NCBI RefSeq assembly: GCF_051860505.1 | Contig: NZ_JBHYDX010000013.1 | Span: forward strand, 1 to 64,000 | Reading direction: 5' to 3' | DNA from: Pannonibacter sp051860505 | GTDB lineage: Bacteria > Pseudomonadota > Alphaproteobacteria > Rhizobiales > Stappiaceae | DNA: 64,000 nucleotides | The notes under the pieces: generated by a model | The model's database searches: none | What the model was told of the DNA's origin: nothing | The model's input: only the letters and a program-made list of their open reading frames with translations | Translations under genes and position numbers: made by a program | In this document: in pieces, positions 37,299 to 45,961 of the stretch | Numbering within the stretch: position 1 is the first letter of the stretch | Layout: every line of letters begins with the position of its first letter

Positions 37299-37345
37299 CC
37301 CCGCCCCCTTGCTGCCCTGCGATATGCTGCAAGGCGTTGATCCGG

Positions 37346-38104
37346 TCAGTCCAGTTCCGCCGCCAGCAAGCCGACCAGGTCATGGGCCGTCAGATCCAGT
37401 CGCAGCGGCGTGACGGAAATGTGGTTCGAGACGATCGCATTCAGGTCGCTGTTGCCGACCGGATCATGCGAGCGCTCCTGGAAGCCCAGCCAGTAATAGG
37501 CGTTGCCGCGCCGGTCCGTGCGCTCGTCGATGACGAGACCGCCCTGTTCATGATGTCCCTGCACCGTGACCTTCACCCCGGCCACCTGGTCCGGCGGACA
37601 GTCGGGAAAATTGATGTTGAGCAAGGTGAAGCGCGGCAGGTGGAAGCGCATCAGTTTGCGGAACAGGTCCGGTCCGAGCACTTCAGCCGGTGAATAGTCC
37701 GGCTCGGTGCCGACGGCAAAGCTCCAGGTCTGCGACACGGCGAAGGACGGAATACCAAGGATGGCGCCTTCCATCGCGCCGGCAACCGTGCCCGAGTAGG
37801 TCACGTCATCAGCCATGTTCTGACCCCGGTTGATGCCGGAGAGGATCAGGTCCGGCAGCCCCGGCAGCACTTTGCGCACGCCCATGATGACGCAGTCGGT
37901 CGGCGTCCCGCGCAGCGCGAAGTGCTTCTCGGATATCTGACGCAACCGCAGGGGATCGCTGAGCGTCAGGGAATGGGCGACCCCGCTCTGGTCCGTTTCC
38001 GGGGCGACAACCCAGACATCATCGGACAGTTCACGCGCAATGCGCTCCAGCGCCTTGAGGCCTTCGGAGTGAATGCCGTCGTCATTTGTGATCAGAATAC
38101 GCAT
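37346..38104 (-). CDS. surE: 5'/3'-nucleotidase SurE
   Basis: Metal-dependent nucleoside monophosphatase (also acting on polyphosphate) linked to stationary-phase survival. 252 residues. Metal site ILITNDDG near the N-terminus, SHSLTLS-like AHSLTLSDPL, GTPTDCV, LSGINRGQNMADDVTYSGTVAGAMEG. The ATG at 38104 lies 1 nt past the serS stop, so translation is coupled; an in-frame start at 38149 would add 15 residues from within serS. surE-pcm-nlpD is a well-known gene order. Confidence 0.97.
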   Translation of the reverse strand: MRILITNDDGIHSEGLKALERIARELSDDVWVVAPETDQSGVAHSLTLSDPLRLRQISEKHFALRGTPTDCVIMGVRKVLPGLPDLILSGINRGQNMADDVTYSGTVAGAMEGAILGIPSFAVSQTWSFAVGTEPDYSPAEVLGPDLFRKLMRFHLPRFTLLNINFPDCPPDQVAGVKVTVQGHHEQGGLVIDERTDRRGNAYYWLGFQERSHDPVGNSDLNAIVSNHISVTPLRLDLTAHDLVGLLAAELD

Positions 38105-38105
38105 G

Positions 38106-39386
38106 TCAGCTGATCCGCTCCAGTCCGCCCATGTAGGGCCGCAAAACATCCGGAACGGTAATAGAACCGTCCACGTTCTGGTAATTTTCCATGACCGCGA
38201 TCATCGCGCGGCCCACTGCAATGCCGGACCCGTTCAAGGTGTGAACATGGCGCAGGCCCTTGGCATCAGCCGGGCGATAGCGCGCATTCATCCGCCGGGC
38301 CTGGAAATCGCCGCAAACCGAGCAGGACGAGATTTCGCGGAACATGTCCTGCCCCGGCAGCCAGACCTCGATGTCATAGGTCTTCTGCGAGCCAAAGCCC
38401 ATGTCGCCGGTGCACAGCGTCATGACGCGGTAATGGAGGCCGAGTTTCTGCAGCACGGCTTCGGCGCAGCCGAGCATGCGCTCAAGTTCAGCGGCCGAGT
38501 CTTCCGGACGGGTAACCGAGACCAGCTCGCATTTCTGGAACTGATGCTGGCGCAGCATGCCGCGCGTGTCGCGGCCGGCGGAACCCGCTTCCGAGCGGAA
38601 GCAATGGGTCAGCGCCGTCACGCGCAGCGGCAGGACCTCCTCGCCGAGAATCTCGTCCGCGACCATGTTGGTCAGCGGAACTTCGGCGGTCGGGATCAGA
38701 TAATGCCCCTCCCCTGCCCGGAACAGGTCTTCCTCGAACTTCGGCAGCTGGCCGGTGCCGTAGAGCGCCGAGCCATTGACCAGCAGCGGCGGCGACACTT
38801 CCATGTAGCCGTGTTCAGTGGTGTGGAGATCGATCATGAACTGGCCGAGCGCGCGCTCCAGACGCGCCAGCTGACCCTTGAGCAGGACAAAGCGCGAGCC
38901 GGACATCTTGGCAGCGGTGCCAAAGTCCATGCCGCCGAGCGCTTCGCCCAGTTCGAAATGTTCCTTCGGCTTGTTGATCGCGGGAAGCACCGGCTTTGCG
39001 CCGTGAACATGCCGGACGACATTGCCTGCCTCGTCGGCGCCATCTGGAACATCGGCGAGCGGCAGGTTGGGGATAACACACAGCGCCTGATCCAGCGCCT
39101 CGTTGAGGCGGCGTTCCTCTTCCTCGCCATCCTGGATCATCGACTTGATCTTGGCGACCTCGTCGATCAGGGCCTGGGCTGCGGCATCGTCTTTCTGGGC
39201 CTTGGCCTTTCCGATCTCCTTGGAGGCGGCGTTGCGGCGCTCCTGGGCCTCCTGGAGCCGGGCGATATGGGCGCGGCGGGCATCATCGAGGGCGATCAGA
39301 CGGGCGGAGGCAGCTTCCACGCCGCGGCGGGCAAGGGCAGTGTCGAAGGCTTGCGGGTTATCCCGGATCCATTTGATGTCGAACAT
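38106..39386 (-). CDS. serS: Serine-tRNA ligase
   Basis: Charges tRNA-Ser; class II synthetase. 426 residues: an N-terminal antiparallel coiled coil (about 28-105, RRAHIARLQEAQERRNAASK) that binds the long variable arm of the tRNA, and a catalytic domain with motif 2 FRSEAGSAGRDTRGMLRQHQ and motif 3 GSGIAVGRAMIAVMENYQ. The ATG at 39386 has GGAAG 5 nt upstream; a TTG at 39404 is less likely. It follows tatC by 72 bp on the minus strand. Confidence 0.98.
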   Translation of the reverse strand: MFDIKWIRDNPQAFDTALARRGVEAASARLIALDDARRAHIARLQEAQERRNAASKEIGKAKAQKDDAAAQALIDEVAKIKSMIQDGEEEERRLNEALDQALCVIPNLPLADVPDGADEAGNVVRHVHGAKPVLPAINKPKEHFELGEALGGMDFGTAAKMSGSRFVLLKGQLARLERALGQFMIDLHTTEHGYMEVSPPLLVNGSALYGTGQLPKFEEDLFRAGEGHYLIPTAEVPLTNMVADEILGEEVLPLRVTALTHCFRSEAGSAGRDTRGMLRQHQFQKCELVSVTRPEDSAAELERMLGCAEAVLQKLGLHYRVMTLCTGDMGFGSQKTYDIEVWLPGQDMFREISSCSVCGDFQARRMNARYRPADAKGLRHVHTLNGSGIAVGRAMIAVMENYQNVDGSITVPDVLRPYMGGLERIS

Positions 39387-39458
39387 GTGGGCTTCCGATG
39401 GCAATTGGGCCGATTGACCTGCACCGGATCGCCGTCAGGGCGGCAAGGGCCTGGAAGG

Positions 39459-40244
39459 TCAGGCGTCCTCGTCCTTAGCCCGTTCCGCGCGCCGGCGCTC
39501 GATCAGTCGTACCGAAACGATGGAAACTTCGTAGAGAAGCAGCGTTGGCAGCGCAAGGCCGATCTGGCTGATCGGATCAGGCGGCGTCAGGATGGCGGCC
39601 AGGATAAAGGCGATGACGATAGCGTATTTGCGCTTTTCCTTGAGCGACTGGGCCGAGATCAGACCGGCCCGCCCCAGGAGCGTCATCACCACCGGCATCT
39701 GGAACACCATGCCGAAGGCGAAGATCAGCACCATGATGAGGTCGAGATATTCGCTGACCCGTGCCAGATGCTGGATCGCAACCTTTCCCTCCCCTCCGGT
39801 CTGCTCCATCGACAGGAAAAAGCCCATCGCCAGCGGCATGACCAGGAAATAGACGAGCGAGGCCCCCATGATGAACAGCACAGGCGTTGCCGCCAGAAAG
39901 GGCAGAAACGCCTGCCGCTCGTTCTTGTAGAGGCCCGGCGCCACGAACATGTAGATCTGCGATGCGACCACCGGGAAGGCCAGGAACAGCGCGCCGAACA
40001 GCGCCAGCTTCATCTGGGTGAAGAACCATTCCTGCGGCGCCGTGAAGATCATCTCCACCGGCTTGTCCCCCCCGACGGCCTGCAGATAAGGCACCGTCAG
40101 GATGTTGTAGATGTCGATGGCGAAATAGAAGCAGACCACGAACATCAGCATGATCGCGATCACGGATTTCAGCAGCCGGGAACGCAATTCGATCAGATGC
40201 TCGATGAGCGGCGCCTTGCTGGCGTCAATATCGTTCTCGCTCAT
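39459..40244 (-). CDS. tatC: Sec-independent translocase subunit TatC
   Basis: Receptor subunit for twin-arginine signal peptides. 261 residues with six TM helices. N-terminal SKAPLIEHLIELRSRLLKSV is the TatC signature; the periplasmic loop FTAPQEWFFTQMKLALFGALF and the cap PVVASQIYMFVAPGLYKNER are typical. A charged tail (RRRAERAKDEDA) ends it. The ATG overlaps the tatB stop by 4 nt. Confidence 0.97.
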   Translation of the reverse strand: MSENDIDASKAPLIEHLIELRSRLLKSVIAIMLMFVVCFYFAIDIYNILTVPYLQAVGGDKPVEMIFTAPQEWFFTQMKLALFGALFLAFPVVASQIYMFVAPGLYKNERQAFLPFLAATPVLFIMGASLVYFLVMPLAMGFFLSMEQTGGEGKVAIQHLARVSEYLDLIMVLIFAFGMVFQMPVVMTLLGRAGLISAQSLKEKRKYAIVIAFILAAILTPPDPISQIGLALPTLLLYEVSIVSVRLIERRRAERAKDEDA

Positions 40245-40729
40245 GGCCTCGTCTCGGTTCCGGTAGCGGGCTCGGCTTGTCCGGTTGCGGCAGGGGGGGC
40301 CACAGTGACGGGCTCGGGCTCGGCAATGGCTGGTGCTGCGACCTGGACCTCTGCCGACGCGGTCACTGTCGGTTCAGCTGCCACAGCGACCTCGTCAGAC
40401 GCGGCAGGAGCGGCCTTGCCGGCATCGGGTGCGGTGGATGGAGTTGCGATCACTGGCGCGATGGACTTCTTCAGATCGGCGAGCGGATCGAAGTCCTTGA
40501 CCCCCTTGGCGGCCTCCTCGACGGTCTTTTTCATGTCGAGAACATCCGCCTCACGCTCGGCTTCCTTGAGCGCGTCGTTGAAGGTGGACTGAAATTCATT
40601 CGCCATGCGGCGCATCTTGCCGATGGTCTGACCAAAGGCGCGCAACATGCGCGGCAGGTCCTTGGGGCCCACCACGATGATCGCGACCACGGCGATCACC
40701 AGCAGTTCCGTCCATCCGATATCAAACAT
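40241..40729 (-). CDS. tatB: Sec-independent translocase subunit TatB
   Basis: 162 residues. MFDIGWTELLVIAVVAIIVV is the membrane helix with the conserved Glu; GPKDLPRMLRAFGQTIGKMR begins the amphipathic helix, followed by a longer charged helix and an Ala/Pro/Val-rich disordered tail (about 95-162) of low complexity. Forms the signal-peptide receptor with TatC. The ATG is 40729; overlap with tatC is 4 nt. tatA lies 41 bp upstream. Confidence 0.96.
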   Translation of the reverse strand: MFDIGWTELLVIAVVAIIVVGPKDLPRMLRAFGQTIGKMRRMANEFQSTFNDALKEAEREADVLDMKKTVEEAAKGVKDFDPLADLKKSIAPVIATPSTAPDAGKAAPAASDEVAVAAEPTVTASAEVQVAAPAIAEPEPVTVAPPAATGQAEPATGTETRP

Positions 40730-40770
40730 CAACGCCCGCCAGTTCTAGCAAAGCCGTGCAACGAACCGGT

Positions 40771-41019
40771 TCAGTTCGTGCGGGACTGGTCCTGGGTCTT
40801 TTCGGCAGCGACCTGCCCGGCCGGCTGATGATCGATGGTCTTGGGGGCTTCCGGTGCCTGCGGTGCAGGCGCTGCGGCCGTGTCGTCTTCGGACATGCCC
40901 TTCTTGAAGCTCTTGATGCCTTTTGCAACGTCGCCCATCAGATCGGAAATCTTGCCCCGGCCAAACAGCAGGATGACGATCACTGCAACGATGAGAAGCT
41001 GCCAGATACCGATGCTCAT
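40771..41019 (-). CDS. tatA: Sec-independent translocase subunit TatA
   Basis: 82 residues: TM helix SIGIWQLLIVAVIVILLFG, hinge RGK, amphipathic helix (ISDLMGDVAKGIKSFKKGM) with the conserved FKKGM motif, and a Pro/Ala-rich tail. It oligomerises to form the pore in response to substrate bound at TatBC. GGGAG lies 8 nt upstream of the ATG at 41019. First gene of tatABC; 101 bp separate it from the ABC ATPase gene upstream. Confidence 0.96.
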   Translation of the reverse strand: MSIGIWQLLIVAVIVILLFGRGKISDLMGDVAKGIKSFKKGMSEDDTAAAPAPQAPEAPKTIDHQPAGQVAAEKTQDQSRTN

Positions 41020-41120
41020 TCCTTCAACTCCCACTCGTGCCGGCAGCGAACCGGCGCGCCACTATTACAAAAAGACCCTGAGCCCGCAACCAGCCGGCTT
41101 TCTGCCTGTCTAACCCCTAT

Positions 41121-42265
<1,145 letters not shown>

Positions 42266-42269
<4 letters not shown>

Positions 42270-42934
42270 TGCGCCTCGTCCTCTTCCAGGTCCAGAGCAA
42301 GTTCCTCGTGATCAAACAATTCGCCGTCCTCCAGCGGATCTTCATCGGGCGCCAGAATGTCCGAATCATTCGGCAAGGGCACATGGAAACTGGCCGGAAT
42401 GGCGCTGTCGAGCAGGCCCGCCCCTTTCAGTTCCTCAAGTCCGGGAAGATCGGCGATCAGGTCAAGCCCGAAATGATCGAGGAAACTTTCCGTGGTGCCG
42501 TAGGTAACGGGCCGGCCCGGCGTGCGGCGGCGGCCTCGCATGCGGATCCAGCCGGTCTCCAAGAGCACGTCGAGCGTGCCCTTGTTGGTCGAGACGCCGC
42601 GGATTTCCTCGATCTCGGCGCGGGTGACCGGTTGGTGATAGGCAATGATCGCCAGGGTTTCCAGCGCGGCGCGCGACAGCTTGCGCTGCTCGACGGCCTC
42701 GCGTTGCAACAGATAGGCAAGGTCCGGCGCGGTGCGGAAGGCCCATTTGCCCGCAACTGGCACGAGATTGACACCGCGCGTGGCGTATTGCCGCTCCAGC
42801 TCGTCAATGAGACCCGCCACATCGGTGCCAACGGGAAGCCGGGCGGCGATGTCCGCCACCGAAAGGGGATCGGCGGAGGCAAACAGCATTGCCTCGACCA
42901 TGCGCAGCCCGTCGAGATCCAGTTCAGCCGCCAT
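42266..42934 (-). CDS. scpB: Segregation and condensation protein ScpB
   Basis: Kleisin-interacting subunit of the SMC-ScpAB condensin; two winged-helix domains. 222 residues. LDGLRMVEAMLFASADPLSV, LSRAALETLAIIAYHQPVTR, IEEIRGVSTNKGTLDVLLE and the TYGTTESFLDHFGL end are family hallmarks; the C-terminus is acidic. The ATG at 42934 overlaps scpA by 11 nt; an upstream start at 43069 would run through scpA. It overlaps the ABC ATPase gene by 4 nt. Confidence 0.95.
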
Positions 42935-43727
42935 CGCGCGCCTCCTGCCGTCGGCGTAGATAGATCGGCGCGAAAGGATCACTCTGGCGCAGTTCGATCT
43001 GGCCCTCGCGCACCATTTCAAGGCTGGCCGAGAAGGTCGAAGCAATGACGGTTGCCCGCTCGCCTTCATCGGCCAGGTAGTCGATCAGATAGGCATTGAT
43101 CGGTGTCCAGTCGGCCATGTCGCCAACAAGCCGCGCCAGCAGGTCGCGGGCTTCCTGCAGCGACCAGACCGTCCGCCGCCGCACCCGGACACTGGTGACC
43201 GACTGGCGCTGCCGCTGGGCAGCATAGGCCGTCAGAAGGTCATAGATCGTGGCGCTCCACACGCTCTTGCGCTGCACCGCGAGGGTTTGCGGAGCGCCAC
43301 GGGCAAAGACATCGCGGCCCAGGCGGTTGCGCGCCATCAGGGCCTCTGCAGCCTTGCGCATGGCCTCCAGGCGCTGCAGGCGGAAGGCCAACGCAGCTGC
43401 CAGTTCCTCACCGCTCGGCTCGTCCTCGCCCTTCTGTTCCGGGATCAAAAGCCGGCTCTTGAGGTAAGCGAGCCAGGCCGCCATCACAAGATAATCCGCC
43501 GCCAGTTCAAGCCGCATCAGGCGGGCATCGGAGACAAAGGCGAGATACTGCTCGACAAGCGCCAGGATCGAGATGCGCGTCAGGTCGACCTTCTGGCTGC
43601 GCGCGAGCGTCAGAAGAAGGTCGAGCGGGCCTTCAAACCCGTCCACATCGACGACAAGCTGCGGGTCATCGCTCGCCCGTTCGGACGGCGGCTGATCCTC
43701 GAGAAAGTCGGTCTGGACGGGAGCCAT
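42924..43727 (-). CDS. scpA: Segregation and condensation protein ScpA
   Basis: Kleisin subunit that bridges SMC heads in chromosome segregation. 267 residues. DGFEGPLDLLLTLARSQKVDL is the N-terminal SMC-binding helix signature; the AADYLVMAAWLAYLKSRLLIP helix and a C-terminal winged helix (RVRRRTVWSLQEARDLL..., IELRQSDPFAPIYLRRRQE) complete it. It starts 2 bp past the nagZ stop and overlaps scpB by 11 nt. Confidence 0.95.
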   Translation of the reverse strand: MAPVQTDFLEDQPPSERASDDPQLVVDVDGFEGPLDLLLTLARSQKVDLTRISILALVEQYLAFVSDARLMRLELAADYLVMAAWLAYLKSRLLIPEQKGEDEPSGEELAAALAFRLQRLEAMRKAAEALMARNRLGRDVFARGAPQTLAVQRKSVWSATIYDLLTAYAAQRQRQSVTSVRVRRRTVWSLQEARDLLARLVGDMADWTPINAYLIDYLADEGERATVIASTFSASLEMVREGQIELRQSDPFAPIYLRRRQEARDGG

Positions 43728-43729
43728 GA

Positions 43730-44755
43730 TCAGGCGGTCACCTCGACACGGGCCATGAGGGCATCGAACTCGGCACGGGCCGCCTTGGTGTCAAAGCCGG
43801 GGGCCGGATCCTGGCGCTGGGCAAGACCTGCAAGGCAGCGCTCCAGCGCCCGGCCGGAGAGCTCGGGCGTGGCGGCGGCCACCTGGCGCATTTCGTCCAT
43901 GTCGCCGTTGCAGTGAAGGGCGAGATCAACGCCGGCGGCGTGGGCTTTTTCCGCCCGTTCGCCGAGGCTCCCGCCAAGGGCCTGCATCGACAGGTCGTCC
44001 GACATCAGCGCGCCGTCGAAGCCGATCTCGCCGCGGATGATGCGCTCGATAATGAGGGGCGACTGGGTGGCCGGGGCCGAGGGATCAATCGCCTCATAGA
44101 GCAGATGCGCGGTCATGCCGAAGGGGGCCTTGCTGTAGGCGCGGAAGGGCGCAACGTCGCGGGCAAGGATGTCCTCAAGCGAAGCGGTGATCCGCGGCAG
44201 GTCGAGGTGGCTGTCGACCTTTGCCCGGCCATGCCCCGGAATGTGCTTCATCACGGGCAGGACGCCGCCGGCCAGAAGACCTTCGGCGGCTACCATCCCG
44301 AGGGCGGCGACCATCTCCGGGTCCGGACCGTAGGAGCGGTTGCCGATGGCGGCGACCGTTTCAGGATAGAGCACATCCAGCACCGGCAGGCAGTCCATGG
44401 TGATGCCGATGGCCAGAAGGTCGCCTGCAATGAGGCGAGCGCCGAGGAAGGCGGCCCGCAGGCCGGCCGCCTGGTCCAGTTCATAGAGCAGACCATAGCC
44501 GCGACCGCTGGGATAGTTCGGCCACAGCGGCGGCTTGAGGCGCATGACACGGCCGCCTTCCTGATCGATCAGGACCGGCGCATCAGCGCGCCCGACGACG
44601 GCGCGGAACTCTGCCGACAGGGCGGCGATCTGTTCGGGTGACTGGCAGTTGCGGCCAAACAGGATCAGTCCGAACGGATCTTCTGCGCGGAAAAAGGCGC
44701 GCTCGTCGTCTGTCAGTTCCAGCCCGGCGCAGCCGCTGATGAAAGCCTTGGTCAT
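43730..44755 (-). CDS. nagZ: Beta-N-acetylhexosaminidase
   Basis: Removes GlcNAc from muropeptides in cytosolic peptidoglycan recycling; the product can regulate ampC in some bacteria. 341 residues, GH3 family. The catalytic loop KHIPGHGRAKVDSHLDLP holds the Asp-His dyad; SDDLSMQALGG carries the nucleophile Asp. LIDQEGGRVMRLKPP is also typical. First gene of nagZ-scpA-scpB-(ABC ATPase), with 2 bp to scpA. It diverges from the esterase gene. Confidence 0.96.
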   Translation of the reverse strand: MTKAFISGCAGLELTDDERAFFRAEDPFGLILFGRNCQSPEQIAALSAEFRAVVGRADAPVLIDQEGGRVMRLKPPLWPNYPSGRGYGLLYELDQAAGLRAAFLGARLIAGDLLAIGITMDCLPVLDVLYPETVAAIGNRSYGPDPEMVAALGMVAAEGLLAGGVLPVMKHIPGHGRAKVDSHLDLPRITASLEDILARDVAPFRAYSKAPFGMTAHLLYEAIDPSAPATQSPLIIERIIRGEIGFDGALMSDDLSMQALGGSLGERAEKAHAAGVDLALHCNGDMDEMRQVAAATPELSGRALERCLAGLAQRQDPAPGFDTKAARAEFDALMARVEVTA

Positions 44756-44881
44756 AACCTGCCCTTACGTCCTGTTCGCCCCCCGGTCAACCACCGGTCA
44801 AGACCCGGCTTTCAGCGCAATTGCCTTGGCGGAGGGGCGCATTCTAATGTCAGTCCAATGTGCCAACCACAGGACAGGACG

Positions 44882-45892
44882 ATGCGCAAGCGCCACGATA
44901 TCCCAGCCGGAACGTTACACAGCCTCACGGTGGAAAGCGATCTCATCGCCGCCAACCTCCTTGGCGATCCTGCCGCCAGGGAGACGGTGGTTTACGTGCC
45001 ACATGGTCATGACGGCCATGACCTGCCGCTGCTGATGGACCTTGCCGGTTTCACCGGGTCCGGCCCCGGCCATGTCGCCTGGAAGAATTTCGGCGAGAAC
45101 CTGCCCGAACGGCTCGACCGGCTGATTCTCGATGGTGTCCTGCCGCCGGCCGTTGTGGCCATGCCGGATGCCTTCACCCGTCTCGGCGGCAACCAGTATA
45201 TCGATTCTGCCGCCATGGGACTGTGGGGCCAGTATCTGACCGGCCCGGTGCTGGCCGCCGTCGAGGCGCGCTTCGGCTGCGGCGGCAAGGGACGGCGCGG
45301 CGTCTTCGGCAAGTCCTCGGGCGGCTATGGCGCGCTGGTCCATGCCCTGCTTTATCCGGATGTCTGGTCGGCCGCCGCGTGCCACTCCGGCGACATGGCA
45401 TTCGAGCTGTGCTACCTGCCGGACATGCCGAATGTCCTGCGCGCACTGGCGCGCAAGGACATGTCGATCGAGAAATTCATTACGGATTTCGAAGCCGGGC
45501 CGAAGTTCTCGGGCGGTGACATCCATGTGCTCATGTCGCTGGCAATGGCGGCCTCCTATGATCCGGATCCGGACGCCTTCCTTGGCATTCGCCTACCGGT
45601 CGACAGCGCGACCTGCGAACTGATTGAAGACCGCTGGTCGGCGTGGCTGGCACATGACCCGCTCAACCTTGCTCCGTCCCGTCTCGATGCGCTGAGGTCC
45701 CTGAAGGCGCTCTGGATCGATTGCGGACGGATCGACCAGTATAACCTGGTCTATGGGGCAAGGCGGCTGACGCGGCTGCTGACGGCGGGCAATGTCACGC
45801 ATACCTATGAGGAGTTCGACGACAATCACTCCTCGATCGACTACCGGCTCGACCACAGCCTGCCGGCGCTCGTGAAGGCGTTGAACGGGTAA
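44882..45892 (+). CDS. Alpha/beta-hydrolase, esterase D-like
   Basis: 336 residues. Nucleophile motif GKSSGGYG with Ser at its centre, acid in WIDCGRIDQYN and His in DDNHSSIDYR form a plausible triad. VVYVPHGHDGHDLPLLMDLAGF and AMPDAFTRLGGNQYIDS are typical of the esterase D / putative-esterase family, some of which hydrolyse enterobactin or S-formylglutathione; the substrate is unknown. It lacks a signal peptide. The ATG at 44882 follows AGGACAGGACG; 44858 is an alternative. It diverges from nagZ and ends in a strong terminator. A lone gene; no operon partner. Confidence 0.85.
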   Translation: MRKRHDIPAGTLHSLTVESDLIAANLLGDPAARETVVYVPHGHDGHDLPLLMDLAGFTGSGPGHVAWKNFGENLPERLDRLILDGVLPPAVVAMPDAFTRLGGNQYIDSAAMGLWGQYLTGPVLAAVEARFGCGGKGRRGVFGKSSGGYGALVHALLYPDVWSAAACHSGDMAFELCYLPDMPNVLRALARKDMSIEKFITDFEAGPKFSGGDIHVLMSLAMAASYDPDPDAFLGIRLPVDSATCELIEDRWSAWLAHDPLNLAPSRLDALRSLKALWIDCGRIDQYNLVYGARRLTRLLTAGNVTHTYEEFDDNHSSIDYRLDHSLPALVKALNG

Positions 45893-45913
45893 GCCTAAGT
45901 GCCTGAAAACATG

Positions 45914-45946
45914 AACGGCGGGTATTAGCCCGCCGTTTTGTTTTTA
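45914..45946 (+). terminator. Terminator of the esterase gene
   Basis: 9-bp stem AACGGCGGG / CCCGCCGTT with a TATTAG loop, followed by TTGTTTTT. Confidence 0.85.
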
Positions 45947-45961
45947 ACCGTGTCCTGTCGA

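Noticed and set aside
38073..40592. Long plus-strand open frame of 839 codons
   Set aside because: It runs antisense through serS and tatC and into tatB, all well supported; high GC makes such antisense frames common.
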